NCBI GenBank assembly: GCA_016789885.1
Contig: JAEUPZ010000034.1
Span: 62,001 to 126,000 of the forward strand
Origin: Chromatiales bacterium
GTDB lineage: Bacteria > Pseudomonadota > Gammaproteobacteria > Steroidobacterales > GCA-2729495
DNA length: 64,000 nucleotides
Direction: 5' to 3'
In this document: positions 54,397-63,107 of the stretch, in pieces
Layout of the letters: each line of letters begins with the position of its first letter
Position numbering within the stretch: the first letter of the stretch is position 1
Notes under the pieces: model-generated
What the model was told of the DNA's origin: nothing
The model's input: only the letters and a program-made list of their open reading frames with translations
Database searches by the model: none
Position numbers and translations under genes: made by a program

Positions 54397-55380
54397 ATGG
54401 AACAGCGGGTGGTGGGCTGGACGGGCGAGCGCACCGGGGCCATTGGCCTCGGCTGCATGGGGCTCGTCGGCTGGTACGGCGAGCGCGACGACGCCGAAGC
54501 GGCTGCCACGATCCACCGGGCGCTGGATCTCGGCATCACGCACCTCGACACCGCGGCCATCTACCAGGACGGCGACAACGAGCGCTTCGTCGGGGCGGCC
54601 ATCCGCGGGCGTCGCCACGAGGTCTTCCTCGCCACGAAGTGCGGCCAGGGCCGCCGTGCCGACGGCACCATCGGGGCCGACAACCGGCCGTCGACCATCC
54701 GCACGAGCTGTGACGCCAGCCTGCAGCGCCTCGGCGTCGACCACATCGACCTCTTCTACCTGCACCGGATCGATGCCGACGTCCCCATCGAGGACTCCAT
54801 GGGGGTCATGGCCGACCTGGTGCGCGCGGGCAAGGTCCGCCACGTCGGCCTGTCGGAAGCGTCGGCGGCCACGCTCCGGCGGGCCCACCGCGTGCATCCG
54901 GTGGCGGCGCTGCAGTCGGAGCTGTCACTGTGGACGCGTTCTGCGGCCGCCGATGGGCTTGCGGCCTGCCGCGAGCTCGACATTGCCTTCGTCGCCTACA
55001 GTCCCCTGGGCCGGGGCTTTCTGACCGGGACGATCGCGAGCCCGGCGGCGCTCGCACCGGGCGATACACGGCGGGTCTTCCCGCGCTTCGCCGAGGCCAA
55101 CTTCGAGCGCAACCGCCGGGCGGCGCTCCGGGTCGGCGAGCTGGCGGCCGCCCGCGGCTGCACGCCCGCCCAGCTCGCGCTGGCCTGGGTCCTGGCCCGG
55201 GATCCGCTCGTGCTGCCGATTCCCGGCACCAAGCGCCGCCGCTACCTCGACGAGAATGCCGCGGCCGCCGGCCTGTCGCTGTCGGCGGCCGAGCTGGCGG
55301 CGCTGGCCGCCGCCATCCCGGAGGACGAGGTAGCGGGCGACCGCTATCCGGCATCGATGATGGGAACCCTCAATGTCTGA
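54397..55380 (+). CDS. Aldo/keto reductase
   Basis: A 327-residue NADPH-dependent reductase with the AKR barrel. Catalytic residues are visible: Asp and Tyr in HLDTAAIYQDGDNE, Lys in LATKCGQG and His in DLFYLHRID. The C-terminal LPIPGTKRRRYLDENAAAAG binds NADPH. It is similar to the YghZ/YakC types. The open frame upstream is not family-like; ATG 54397 (or GTG 54394) is the start. It overlaps the LEA lipoprotein gene by 8 nt. Confidence 0.93.
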   Translation: MEQRVVGWTGERTGAIGLGCMGLVGWYGERDDAEAAATIHRALDLGITHLDTAAIYQDGDNERFVGAAIRGRRHEVFLATKCGQGRRADGTIGADNRPSTIRTSCDASLQRLGVDHIDLFYLHRIDADVPIEDSMGVMADLVRAGKVRHVGLSEASAATLRRAHRVHPVAALQSELSLWTRSAAADGLAACRELDIAFVAYSPLGRGFLTGTIASPAALAPGDTRRVFPRFAEANFERNRRAALRVGELAAARGCTPAQLALAWVLARDPLVLPIPGTKRRRYLDENAAAAGLSLSAAELAALAAAIPEDEVAGDRYPASMMGTLNV

Positions 55381-55906
55381 CCGCGACCGTACGGGCTGGC
55401 GCACGGCGGTCGTGCTGCTGGCGGTCATCGTCGGTGGCTGTGCCCTGTTCAAGCGCAACCTCGAGCCACCGACGGTCACGCTCAAGGCCCTCAGCGCCGA
55501 AAGCCTGACGGCGGCGGGCCAGGTGTTCCGTACGCGGCTGCTCCTCGACAACCCCAATGCCGAGGACCTGCGGGTGGTGGGCGGGCAGGTGAACCTGACG
55601 CTGGCGGGCCTCGCCGCCGGGCGGGCCGAGACCATCGGCAAGTTCACGCTGCCGGCCAACGGCACCCGCGAGGTCGACCTGCTGGTGACCCTTGACCTGC
55701 TGTCCGTGCTGCCGTCGCTGTTCCGGCAGCTCACCCTCGGGCCCGGCGAGCTGGACTACCAGCTCAAGGGTTACGTCGACCTCGACGTGACGGCGCTGGG
55801 CCGGCTGCCGTTCAAGTCGTCCGGCAAGGTGTCCGCCGAGGAGCTGCTGCGGCAGGCCCCGGGACTGCTGCGCCGGGCGCCACCCCGCGACGCCCCGCCG
55901 CTGTAG
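55373..55906 (+). CDS. LEA type 2 family lipoprotein
   Basis: A 177-residue lipoprotein. The leader VVLLAVIVGGC places the lipid Cys at residue 23. The mature part is one LEA-14-like beta sandwich (LEPPTVTLKALSAESLTAAGQ, then RLLLDNPNAEDLRVVGGQV), in which an LDNPN segment is typical. Such proteins are thought to protect cells in desiccation or stress, or to act as envelope scaffolds. It is translationally coupled to the reductase gene. Confidence 0.87.
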   Translation: MSDRDRTGWRTAVVLLAVIVGGCALFKRNLEPPTVTLKALSAESLTAAGQVFRTRLLLDNPNAEDLRVVGGQVNLTLAGLAAGRAETIGKFTLPANGTREVDLLVTLDLLSVLPSLFRQLTLGPGELDYQLKGYVDLDVTALGRLPFKSSGKVSAEELLRQAPGLLRRAPPRDAPPL

Positions 55907-55996
55907 CCGCCGCCGCCGGCGGGTATAGTCGCTGGCAACGGTGACCGGGCCCGTGCGGGCCTGCCGCCAGGGCCTTCGACCTGCAGGAGCAAGAAC

Positions 55997-56554
55997 ATGA
56001 CCACGTTGCGTGAGCGCGTCGCCGGCGAGCGCCGGCGCCTGAAGTCCGTCCGCGAGACCCTGACGGCGGCCGTCGCCCGCAAGTCGGGCGGTGATCCGGC
56101 CTTCATACCCTTCTATGTGGCCGTGGCCGACTACATCGAGACCTCCATGGGCCGGCTCCACGCCCAGGACGTGAAGATGGGCGACATGATCCGCGAGAAG
56201 CTCGGCACCATCGATCCGGAAAGCGCCAAGGGGCTCGCCGAGCTCGACGAGCGCCTGGCCGGCAACCAGCGCCTTCTGGCCGACTTCGTCGCGGGCCGCG
56301 AGGCGCTGAAGCACGACGGTGCGGCCGCGCTGCCGCGCTTCGAGGCGGCCAGCGCCGCCTATACCCACTACATCGTCACCAGCATGGGCCACCACGGGGC
56401 GACGACGAGCCTGGCGGGGCGGCTCTTCACCACCGAGGACTGGGACTACATGGCGGGCGTCACCGAGGCCGAGACGCTGCGCGAGCAGGAGCTGTACAGC
56501 CGGGTGTTCGCGGCCCTGCCGCCGGCCCTGTCGGACCTGCGCCCCACGGCCTGA
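55997..56554 (+). CDS. Helical protein of unknown function
   Basis: A 185-residue soluble, all-helical protein. Conserved-looking features are FYVAVADYIETSMGRLHAQD and THYIVTSMGHHGATTSLAGRLFTTEDW. Spaced His residues might fit a hemerythrin-like bundle, but the HHE pattern is incomplete. An AGGAGCAAG ribosome site supports the start. It is 90 nt behind the LEA lipoprotein and 16 nt before the bactofilin-like gene, so the three may form a unit. Confidence 0.6.
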   Translation: MTTLRERVAGERRRLKSVRETLTAAVARKSGGDPAFIPFYVAVADYIETSMGRLHAQDVKMGDMIREKLGTIDPESAKGLAELDERLAGNQRLLADFVAGREALKHDGAAALPRFEAASAAYTHYIVTSMGHHGATTSLAGRLFTTEDWDYMAGVTEAETLREQELYSRVFAALPPALSDLRPTA

Positions 56555-56570
56555 GGGCGGGCCGCTCCCG

Positions 56571-57728
56571 ATGCGCGTGAGCGTTCGCCTGCGGATGCTG
56601 CTCGCCGTGGCCGTGGCCGGGCTCGGCATCGCCATGCCGGTTGTCGCCGCGACCCGGGGCGGCGGCAGCGTCGAGATCCGCGATCCCGTCGGTGACGACC
56701 TCTATGCCGCGGCGGGGCAGGTCGTGGTCACCGGGCCCGTCGATGGCGACGCGGTGCTCGCCGGTGGTTCGGTCACGGTGGGCGGCGACGTGAGCGGCGA
56801 TGCGCTGCTGGGCGGTGGCAGCATCGAGGTGACCGGGGTCGTCGGTGACGACCTGCGGGCGGGCGGCGGCCAGGTCATCGTCAACGGCCTCGTCACGGAC
56901 CAGGCGATCCTCGCCGGCGGCACGGTGGTGCTGGGCTCCGAGGGCGCCGTGGCCGGCCGCATGTGGGTGGCCGGCAACAGCGTCGACGTGCTGGGCCAGG
57001 TCGGTGGCAACCTGCGGATCACGGCGGCGACGGCGCGCATCGGCGGCCGCATCGAGGGCAACGTCGAGGTCGCGGCGCGCAGCATCGAGATCGGGCCCGG
57101 CGCCATCATCGCCGGCGACCTCGTCTGGCGCAGCGATGCCGAGCCCGTCATCGCCGAGGATGCGCAGATCCTCGGCACGATCACCGGCAGCACGCCGGCC
57201 TTCGACGACGAGGGTGGCGGCCGCTGGCGCGACATCGGCAGCAGCATCGTGCTGGCCGTGGCAGTCTTCATCGCGACGGCCGTGCTCTGGCGCCTCTTTC
57301 CCGACTTCGTCCGGCGCGGGTCGCAGAAGCTGCGCGAGGCGCCGGTGCGTACGCTGCTGTCCGGGTCGCTGGCCTTCCTGCTGACGCCGCTCGCGGTGTT
57401 CGTGCTGTTCCTGACGGCCATCGGCTGGCTGCTGGCCATCGTGCTGGTGGCAGGCTACGGCTTCGCGCTGGCCGGCACCGGGCTGCTGGCCCTGGCGGCC
57501 CTGGCAGAGGGCATTGCCGGCCGGGACGTGGCCGGGCCCGGCTGGTCGCGGCGCCTGCTGCTGCTGGCGGTGCTCACGGCCGGCGTGGTGCTGCTGCAGG
57601 GCGTGCCTGGCGTCGGCGGGCTCGTGACCGTGCTGCTGTGGCTGCTGGGCCTCGGCATGGTGGTCCGGGTCCTGCGGGACCGGGACCCTGCCGTCGACCG
57701 GGGCCTGCCGCCACCGTCGCCCGGCTGA
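56571..57728 (+). CDS. Bactofilin-like membrane protein with beta-helix repeats
   Basis: A 385-residue protein. After a signal peptide (1-27), residues 30-190 form about ten repeats of the type GDVSGDALLGGGSIEVTG and GQVGGNLRITAATARIGG, the right-handed beta-helix of polymer-forming cytoskeletal (bactofilin) proteins. Four to five membrane helices follow (about 220-370). Bactofilins are usually cytoplasmic; here the signal peptide would place the helix outside the inner membrane, so it is a membrane-anchored relative. A role in envelope structure is inferred. Confidence 0.82.
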   Translation: MRVSVRLRMLLAVAVAGLGIAMPVVAATRGGGSVEIRDPVGDDLYAAAGQVVVTGPVDGDAVLAGGSVTVGGDVSGDALLGGGSIEVTGVVGDDLRAGGGQVIVNGLVTDQAILAGGTVVLGSEGAVAGRMWVAGNSVDVLGQVGGNLRITAATARIGGRIEGNVEVAARSIEIGPGAIIAGDLVWRSDAEPVIAEDAQILGTITGSTPAFDDEGGGRWRDIGSSIVLAVAVFIATAVLWRLFPDFVRRGSQKLREAPVRTLLSGSLAFLLTPLAVFVLFLTAIGWLLAIVLVAGYGFALAGTGLLALAALAEGIAGRDVAGPGWSRRLLLLAVLTAGVVLLQGVPGVGGLVTVLLWLLGLGMVVRVLRDRDPAVDRGLPPPSPG

Positions 57729-57738
57729 CCGGGTCGCC

Positions 57739-58404
57739 TCAGCGCCCGGCGGCGCTGGCCAGCACGGCGTCGGCGACGAAGGGGTTGCTGCGCCGTTCGT
57801 TGCCGAAGGTCGACGTCGGCCCGTGGCCCGGCACGAAGGTCACGTCATCCCCCAGCGGCCACAGGCGTTCCGTGATGCTGCGGATGAGCGTGGCGTGATC
57901 GCCGCGCGGGAAATCCGTGCGGCCGATGGAGCCGGCGAACAGCACGTCGCCGACGAAGGCGAGCCGCGCCGTCGGGCTGAAGAAGACGACATGCCCCGGC
58001 GTGTGGCCCGGGCAGTGCAGCACCTCCAGCGTCTCGTTGCCGACCTCGCACCGGTCCCCCTGCTCCAGCCAGCGGTCCGGCACGAAGGCTTCGCCGGCCG
58101 GCACGCCGAACATGCGCCCCTGCTCGGGCAGGCGGTCGATCCAGAACTGCTCGTCCCGCTGGGGTCCCTCGACGGGCACGCCGAGCTGGCGGGCGAGGGC
58201 GGCGACGGCGCCTGCGTGGTCGATGTGCGCGTGGGTCACGAGGATCTTCGTGACCCGTACGTCGTTCTCAGCCGCGGCAGCCAGGATCTCGTCCAGGTCA
58301 CCGCCCGGATCGACGACGGCGCCCTCGCGCGTGGCGTCGCACCAGATGACCGAGCAGTTCTGCTGGAACGGCGTGACCGGGACGATGACGGCGTTGAGGC
58401 TCAT
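57739..58404 (-). CDS. MBL-fold hydrolase (glyoxalase II-like, YcbL type)
   Basis: A 221-residue metallo-beta-lactamase-fold hydrolase. The metal motif is VTHAHIDHAG, followed by CPGHTPGHVVFF and VGDVLFAGSIGRTDFP, all typical of the short glyoxalase II-like YcbL proteins, which lack the C-terminal glutathione domain. It likely cleaves thioesters. It lies divergent from gnd; the 174-nt gap holds both promoters. Confidence 0.92.
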   Translation of the reverse strand: MSLNAVIVPVTPFQQNCSVIWCDATREGAVVDPGGDLDEILAAAAENDVRVTKILVTHAHIDHAGAVAALARQLGVPVEGPQRDEQFWIDRLPEQGRMFGVPAGEAFVPDRWLEQGDRCEVGNETLEVLHCPGHTPGHVVFFSPTARLAFVGDVLFAGSIGRTDFPRGDHATLIRSITERLWPLGDDVTFVPGHGPTSTFGNERRSNPFVADAVLASAAGR

Positions 58405-58578
58405 GGCGGCGGCGACGATAGCATCCGCCGGGCCACCTTGCGCCGGCCGCGGGCACTGCTGCCCGGCAGCCGGCCCGCCGGCGTTGCCGCCGCCATGTAG
58501 ACTCGGGGCGGGGCCGGCGGTGGCCCGGGCGTGCCCGGGCTCGCCAGAAGGTCGGTGGGCCTGGAAGGAGTGCGCGGC

Positions 58579-59565
58579 ATGCAACTCGGCATGATCGGTC
58601 TCGGGCGGATGGGCGGGAACATGGTCCGGCGCCTGATGCGGGCGGGTCATGAACTCGTGGTGACGGCCAGCTCCGCCGCCACGGTCGACGCCTTCGTGAA
58701 GGAGGGCGCCACCGGTGCGGCCAGCGCCGTGGAGCTGGTGAAGAAGCTCCAGCCGCCACGGGCCGTCTGGATCATGGTGCCTGCCGACGCCGTCGACGGC
58801 GTCATCGCGCAGCTCGCGCCGCACCTCGCGTCCGGCGACTGCATCATCGACGGCGGCAACTCCGCCTTCGAACACGACATCCGCCGGGCCCGGGAGCTGG
58901 CGACCCGTGGCATCGACTACATCGACGTCGGCACCAGCGGTGGCGTCTGGGGCCTCGAGCGCGGCTACTGCCTGATGATCGGGGGCCCCGTCGCGACGGT
59001 GAGGCGCCTCGAGCCGGTCTTCCGCGACCTGGCCCCGGGCCGGGGCGACGTGCCGGTGACCCCCGGCATGGAATCCCACGCGACGGCGTCGGCCGGCTAC
59101 CTGCACTGCGGTCCCGCCGGTGCCGGCCACTTCGTGAAGATGGTCCACAACGGCATCGAGTACGGGCTGATGGCCGCCTACGCCGAGGGCTTCAACCTGT
59201 TCCGCCACGCCGGTGCCGGCAAGGCGGGAGGCGTCGAGAACGCGGAGCGCTACCAGTACGACTTCGACCTGCCGGCGATTGCCGAGCTCTGGCGCCGGGG
59301 CAGCGTCGTGTCGTCGTGGCTGCTGGACCTGACGGCGAAGGCGCTCGCCGAGGATCCGGCGCTGGCGGCCTTCCAGGGCAAGGTCTCCGACTCCGGTGAA
59401 GGGCGCTGGACGCTGAAGGCCGCCATCGACACGGCGGTGCCGGTGCCGGTGCTCTCGGCGGCGCTCTATTCGCGGTTCGAGTCCCGGGGCGAGGCGGACT
59501 TCGCCAACAAGGTGCTCTCCGCCATGCGCTTCCAGTTCGGCGGCCACAAGGAGCCGCAGAAGTGA
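58579..59565 (+). CDS. gnd: 6-phosphogluconate dehydrogenase (decarboxylating), GndA type
   Basis: A 328-residue enzyme that converts 6-phosphogluconate to ribulose-5-P. The NAD(P) site [15 protein letters not shown] is at the N-terminus, [15 protein letters not shown] and [13 protein letters not shown] are family marks, and the catalytic Lys is in [16 protein letters not shown]. At 328 residues it is the short NAD-preferring type rather than the 470-residue E. coli form. An AAGGAG ribosome site precedes the ATG at 58579. It overlaps zwf by 4 nt. Confidence 0.95.
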   Translation: MQLGMIGLGRMGGNMVRRLMRAGHELVVTASSAATVDAFVKEGATGAASAVELVKKLQPPRAVWIMVPADAVDGVIAQLAPHLASGDCIIDGGNSAFEHDIRRARELATRGIDYIDVGTSGGVWGLERGYCLMIGGPVATVRRLEPVFRDLAPGRGDVPVTPGMESHATASAGYLHCGPAGAGHFVKMVHNGIEYGLMAAYAEGFNLFRHAGAGKAGGVENAERYQYDFDLPAIAELWRRGSVVSSWLLDLTAKALAEDPALAAFQGKVSDSGEGRWTLKAAIDTAVPVPVLSAALYSRFESRGEADFANKVLSAMRFQFGGHKEPQK

Positions 59566-60971
59566 GCCAGCCCCGCAGCGATGCCATCGTCCTGCTGGGC
59601 GCCACCGGCGACCTGGCCCACCGCAAGATCTACCCGGCGCTCAAGGCCATGGTCCGCCGGGCCGGCCTCGACGTGCCGATCGTCGGCGTGGCCCGCTCGG
59701 GCTGGAACCTCGAGCAGTTCCAGGCGCGGGTGCGCGACAGCCTCAAGGTGCGCACCGGTGATGACACGTCGGCCGAGGCGCAGAAGCTGGTCGGCCTGCT
59801 GCGCTACGTGGATGGCGACTACCAGAACCCCGAGACCTTCGCGCGCCTCAAAGAGGCGCTGGCAGGCGCGGAGCGGCCGCTCTTCTACCTGGCGATTCCA
59901 CCGAGCCTCTTCGGCACCGTAGTCGAGCTGCTCGGCTCGTCGGGCTGCGCGGCCAATGCGCGGGTCGTGCTCGAGAAGCCCTTCGGCCGCGACCTCGCGT
60001 CGGCCGAGGCGCTCAACGCCACGTTGCACGGCATCTTTCCCGAGCAGTCGATCTTCCGCATCGACCACTTCCTCGGCAAGGAGCCGGTGCAGAACCTGCT
60101 GTACTTCCGCTTCGCCAACTCCTTCCTCGAGCCCGTCTGGAACCGCAACTACGTCGAGAGCGTGCAGATCACCATGGCCGAGAAGATCGGCGTGGAGGGG
60201 CGGGGAAAGTTCTACGAAGAGGTCGGTGCCATCCGCGACGTCGTGCAGAACCACCTGCTCGAGGTCGTTGCGAGCCTCGCCATGGAGCCGCCGGTCGGCT
60301 ACTGGGGCGAGGCCCAGCGCGACGAGCGCATCAAGGTGCTGCGGGCCATCAGCCCCTTCACGGGCCAGAGCCTCGTGCGCGGGCAGGTCAAGGGCTACCG
60401 CGACGAGCCCGGCGTGGCGCCCGACTCGGAGGTCGAGACCTTCGCGGCCATGCAGGTCCACCTCAACTCGTGGCGCTGGCAGGGCGTGCCGTTCTTCATC
60501 CGTACCGGCAAGTACCTGCCCGTGACGGCCACGGAGGTCATGGTCAGCCTCAAGGCGCCGCCCCAGCAGGTGTTCGAGGAGCCCATCCCGTACCAGTCGA
60601 ACTACTTCCGCTTCCGGCTGGGGCCGGACCAGGTGGCCATCGCGCTCGGCGCACGCACCAAGACGCCCGGCGAGCGCATGGCGGGCGAGGAGGTCGAGCT
60701 CTACGTCGCGAACCTCACCGGGCCCGCCATGGAGGCCTACGAGCGGCTGATCGGCGACGCCATGGAGGGCGACGCCACGCTCTTCGCCCGCGAGGACAGC
60801 GTCGAGGCCGCCTGGGCCATCGTCGATCCCATCGTCAAGAACGGCAGCCCCGTCTACCGCTATGAGCCCGGCAGCTGGGGGCCCCGCGAGGCCGACCGGA
60901 TGATTGCGCCCTTCGGCGGCTGGTACAACCCGCCGGCCAACGGCGCCCGCGCCGGCAGCCGCCCGGGCTGA
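59562..60971 (+). CDS. zwf: Glucose-6-phosphate 1-dehydrogenase
   Basis: A 469-residue first enzyme of the oxidative pentose phosphate and Entner-Doudoroff pathways. Seen: NADP site [29 protein letters not shown], and the glucose-6-P site [15 protein letters not shown]. It starts with GTG overlapping the gnd stop (GTGA). The order gnd-zwf-pgl is compact and clearly one operon. Confidence 0.97.
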   Translation: MSQPRSDAIVLLGATGDLAHRKIYPALKAMVRRAGLDVPIVGVARSGWNLEQFQARVRDSLKVRTGDDTSAEAQKLVGLLRYVDGDYQNPETFARLKEALAGAERPLFYLAIPPSLFGTVVELLGSSGCAANARVVLEKPFGRDLASAEALNATLHGIFPEQSIFRIDHFLGKEPVQNLLYFRFANSFLEPVWNRNYVESVQITMAEKIGVEGRGKFYEEVGAIRDVVQNHLLEVVASLAMEPPVGYWGEAQRDERIKVLRAISPFTGQSLVRGQVKGYRDEPGVAPDSEVETFAAMQVHLNSWRWQGVPFFIRTGKYLPVTATEVMVSLKAPPQQVFEEPIPYQSNYFRFRLGPDQVAIALGARTKTPGERMAGEEVELYVANLTGPAMEAYERLIGDAMEGDATLFAREDSVEAAWAIVDPIVKNGSPVYRYEPGSWGPREADRMIAPFGGWYNPPANGARAGSRPG

Positions 60972-60979
60972 CGCGACCC

Positions 60980-61678
60980 GTGCGGGTCGAGGTCCTCGCC
61001 ACGCCCGAACTCGCCGCCCAGCGCGCCGCGCAGCACCTGGCCGACGCGCTGAGGGCCGCGATCCGCGAGCGCGGCCGCGCGTGCCTCGCGCTCTCCGGTG
61101 GCAGCTCGCCGGTGCCGATGTTCCGGGCGCTGGCGCGGCAGGCAATCGACTGGTCTGCGGTGCATGTCTTCCAGGTCGACGAGCGCGTGGTGCGGCGGGG
61201 CGACGCCAGCCGCAATCTCACCACCATCGAGGCCGAGATGGTGCACGCCGGGCCGCTGCCGGCCGGGCACCTGCATGCCATGCCGGTCGAAGCTGCCGAC
61301 CTGGCCGCTGCGGCCGGTGCGTACGGCAGCCTGCTGGCTGACCTCGCCGGCACGCCCGTCACGCTGGACGCGGTGCACCTTGGTCTTGGCAGCGACGGAC
61401 ACACGGCGTCGCTGTTCCCCGGGGATCCGGCGCTGGCCGTCACCGACCGGACGGTCGCAGTCACAGGCCTCCACGCCGGCTTCCGGCGGCTGACCCTGAC
61501 GTATCCGGCCCTCGACGCGGCCCGGCTCGTGGTGTGGTTCGCGGTGGGCGCCGGGAAGCAGGGGGTGGTGAAGCGGCTGGCGGTTCGGGATCCCGGAATT
61601 CCTGCCGGTCGGGTTGCTGGTGCGCGTGCGTTCCTGGTTGTCGATGACGCAGCCGGCTGTAATCTCGGGAGCGGCTGA
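60980..61678 (+). CDS. pgl: 6-phosphogluconolactonase
   Basis: A 232-residue lactonase that opens 6-phosphogluconolactone between zwf and gnd. It has the SugarP_isomerase fold with LALSGGSSPVPMFRAL, VFQVDERVV, and the active-site segment LGLGSDGHTASLFPG. It starts with GTG, 8 nt behind zwf. Its stop overlaps the next ATG by one base. Confidence 0.95.
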   Translation: MRVEVLATPELAAQRAAQHLADALRAAIRERGRACLALSGGSSPVPMFRALARQAIDWSAVHVFQVDERVVRRGDASRNLTTIEAEMVHAGPLPAGHLHAMPVEAADLAAAAGAYGSLLADLAGTPVTLDAVHLGLGSDGHTASLFPGDPALAVTDRTVAVTGLHAGFRRLTLTYPALDAARLVVWFAVGAGKQGVVKRLAVRDPGIPAGRVAGARAFLVVDDAAGCNLGSG

Positions 61679-62046
61679 TGCGTTTCTACAGCGACATGTT
61701 CCGGGGTTTCAGTGCGCTGCTGCCCAGCCAGTGGGACGATCCGTTGGGACGCTCTGCGTCGCTGTTCGCTGCCTCGTGGGTCGGGTGGCTGGTGCTGATT
61801 GACGTTGGCCTGCTTGGGGTGATGGTGCGGGCGTCCCGCGGCGTGGTGGCGGCTTCCCTGCTGGCGCTATGGGCTGCTCTCTACGTGGCCCACCTGCTAT
61901 GTTTTCGCTATCCGGGTCGGGGTAACGAAGACTTGGACAGCGCTGCGGAGCCGCGTGAAATCTCGGGTATCGCCACGGCGTATGGCCTGTTGTTTGTGCT
62001 GCTTGGCGGGTGCTCCGGCATTGGTACGGCGATGCTTTCTGGCTAA
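61678..62046 (+). CDS. Small membrane protein of unknown function
   Basis: A 122-residue protein with three hydrophobic helices (about residues 28-49, 55-76 and 98-116) and a short acidic loop EDLDSAAEPRE. The ATG shares its A with the pgl stop (TGATG), so it is translated together with the pentose phosphate genes. I do not recognise a family. Confidence 0.6.
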   Translation: MRFYSDMFRGFSALLPSQWDDPLGRSASLFAASWVGWLVLIDVGLLGVMVRASRGVVAASLLALWAALYVAHLLCFRYPGRGNEDLDSAAEPREISGIATAYGLLFVLLGGCSGIGTAMLSG

Positions 62047-62103
62047 GCCGCGGTCATAGGAGTCCGGATCCGCTGCTGGCTGTGGCCAGCGGGTGCCCCA
62101 GAC

Positions 62104-62171
62104 AAGTTCGTGATCGTGCCAGGAAGGCGCTGCTGGCGTGGCTGCGGAGGTACCGTGGGCGGCCTCGTAAC
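62104..62171 (+). pseudogene. Remnant of a VapB/AbrB antitoxin gene
   Basis: Bases 62130-62163 agree with 62514-62547 of the intact antitoxin gene at 29 of 34 positions, and all five differences are transitions. Both segments are in the same codon phase, giving LLAWLRRYRGRP against LLARLRKYRGRL. The remainder of the copy is not recognisable. It looks like the residue of an old antitoxin duplication. Confidence 0.6.
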
Positions 62172-62323
62172 TCTGTGAAACCCCCGGTTTCCCTGCTGGC
62201 AAGCCCCCTGGGGGCCGCGGGATCCTTCACTCATGGCCCCCGCTCCCCCCGCTCCCCCCGCTCCCCCGCTGCGCACCGCTCCAGGTCTGTCCCCGGGCCG
62301 ACTTCCGGCGCGCCCGGGCTGCA

Positions 62324-62351
62324 GGATATACTTTCCGAATCACGTATATCC
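62324..62351 (+). promoter_or_regulatory. Operator palindrome and -10 box of the vapBC-type operon
   Basis: GGATATAC and GTATATCC form a perfect 8-bp inverted repeat with a 12-nt spacer, ending 12 nt before the antitoxin ATG. The first arm contains TATACT, a probable -10 box, with TTCCGG 18 bases upstream as a weak -35. Antitoxin binding here would block RNA polymerase, which fits autoregulation of such pairs. Confidence 0.68.
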
Positions 62352-62363
62352 GGCGCAACGTCC

Positions 62364-62597
62364 ATGCAGGTTTCCAGATGGGGTAACAGTCTCGCCGTGC
62401 GCTTGCCGGCTGCCGTGGTCGAGGCCCTCGGCTTGAAGGAAGGCGAAGAGATCGAGGTCCACGTCGTCGGCGCCCGGTCCTTCGAGGTTGCCCGCAAGCC
62501 ATCGAACCGGGAGTTGCTGGCGCGGCTGCGGAAGTATCGCGGGCGGCTGCCCGCCGATTTCCGGTTCGACCGGCTCGACGCCAATGAGCGGGGCTGA
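62364..62597 (+). CDS. vapB: AbrB-type antitoxin (VapB-like)
   Basis: A 77-residue DNA-binding antitoxin. The first 48 residues form the SpoVT/AbrB swapped-hairpin fold (VSRWGNSLAVRLPAAVVEALGLKEGEEIEVHVV), and the basic C-terminal segment (ELLARLRKYRGRLPADFRFDRL) should wrap the toxin. It overlaps the toxin gene by 14 nt, the usual layout for such pairs. Confidence 0.9.
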   Translation: MQVSRWGNSLAVRLPAAVVEALGLKEGEEIEVHVVGARSFEVARKPSNRELLARLRKYRGRLPADFRFDRLDANERG

Positions 62598-62994
62598 CGC
62601 GTTCTTCGACACGAACGTCCTGCTCTACCTCGTGTCGGCCGACGCTCGCAGGGCCGACGTCGCCGAGGCGTTGCTGGCGAATGGCGGTCATGTCTCGGTG
62701 CAGGTCCTCAACGAGTTTGCCAGCGTGGCCCGGCGCAAGGCCGGGCTCAGCTGGTCCGAGATCGGTGAGCTGCTGGACCACGTCCGGCAGGTCTGCACCG
62801 TTCACCCGCTGACGGTCGAGGTCCACGATGTGGCCTGCGGGCTCGCCGAGCGTTACCGGCTGGCCTTCTACGATGCCCTGATCGTCGCATCGGCCGTCAA
62901 GGCCCGCTGTACGGTACTCTTCAGCGAGGATCTGCAAAGCGGGCAGCGCTTTGCAGGCGGGTTGAGGGTTCGTGATCCATTCTCACGTCCGTAG
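62584..62994 (+). CDS. vapC: PIN-domain ribonuclease toxin (VapC-like)
   Basis: A 136-residue PIN-domain protein. The acidic metal site is visible: Asp9 in FFDTNVLLYLV, Glu in VQVLNEFASVARRK, and Asp residues in FYDALIVASA and LFSEDLQSG. VapC toxins cut tRNA or rRNA when free of antitoxin. All four PIN acidic positions are intact, so the toxin appears active. The start overlaps vapB. Confidence 0.92.
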   Translation: MSGADAFFDTNVLLYLVSADARRADVAEALLANGGHVSVQVLNEFASVARRKAGLSWSEIGELLDHVRQVCTVHPLTVEVHDVACGLAERYRLAFYDALIVASAVKARCTVLFSEDLQSGQRFAGGLRVRDPFSRP

Positions 62995-63107
62995 CGGCCT
63001 CCGTCCGTTGCCGCTGGCGCAAGTTCCTCCTCGCTCCTTTCAGCCAGATACCGGAATGATCCCGGGCCCGAGGCGCCAGGCCGGCACCAGGTCCTGATCG
63101 GCGGCGG

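Larger units (their letters stand above)
62047..62363 (+). other. Intergenic region with antitoxin relic and C-rich repeat
   Basis: These 317 bases carry no complete gene. Nt 62104-62171 encode a stretch (LLAWLRRYRGRP) that matches the C-terminal part of the antitoxin just downstream. Nt 62242-62267 hold three near-identical GCTCCCCCC units. The promoter and operator of the toxin-antitoxin pair are at the end. Confidence 0.7.

Noticed and set aside
62242..62267. C-rich repeat considered as CRISPR
   Set aside because: Units are 8-9 bases long and directly adjacent; there are no spacers and no cas genes.
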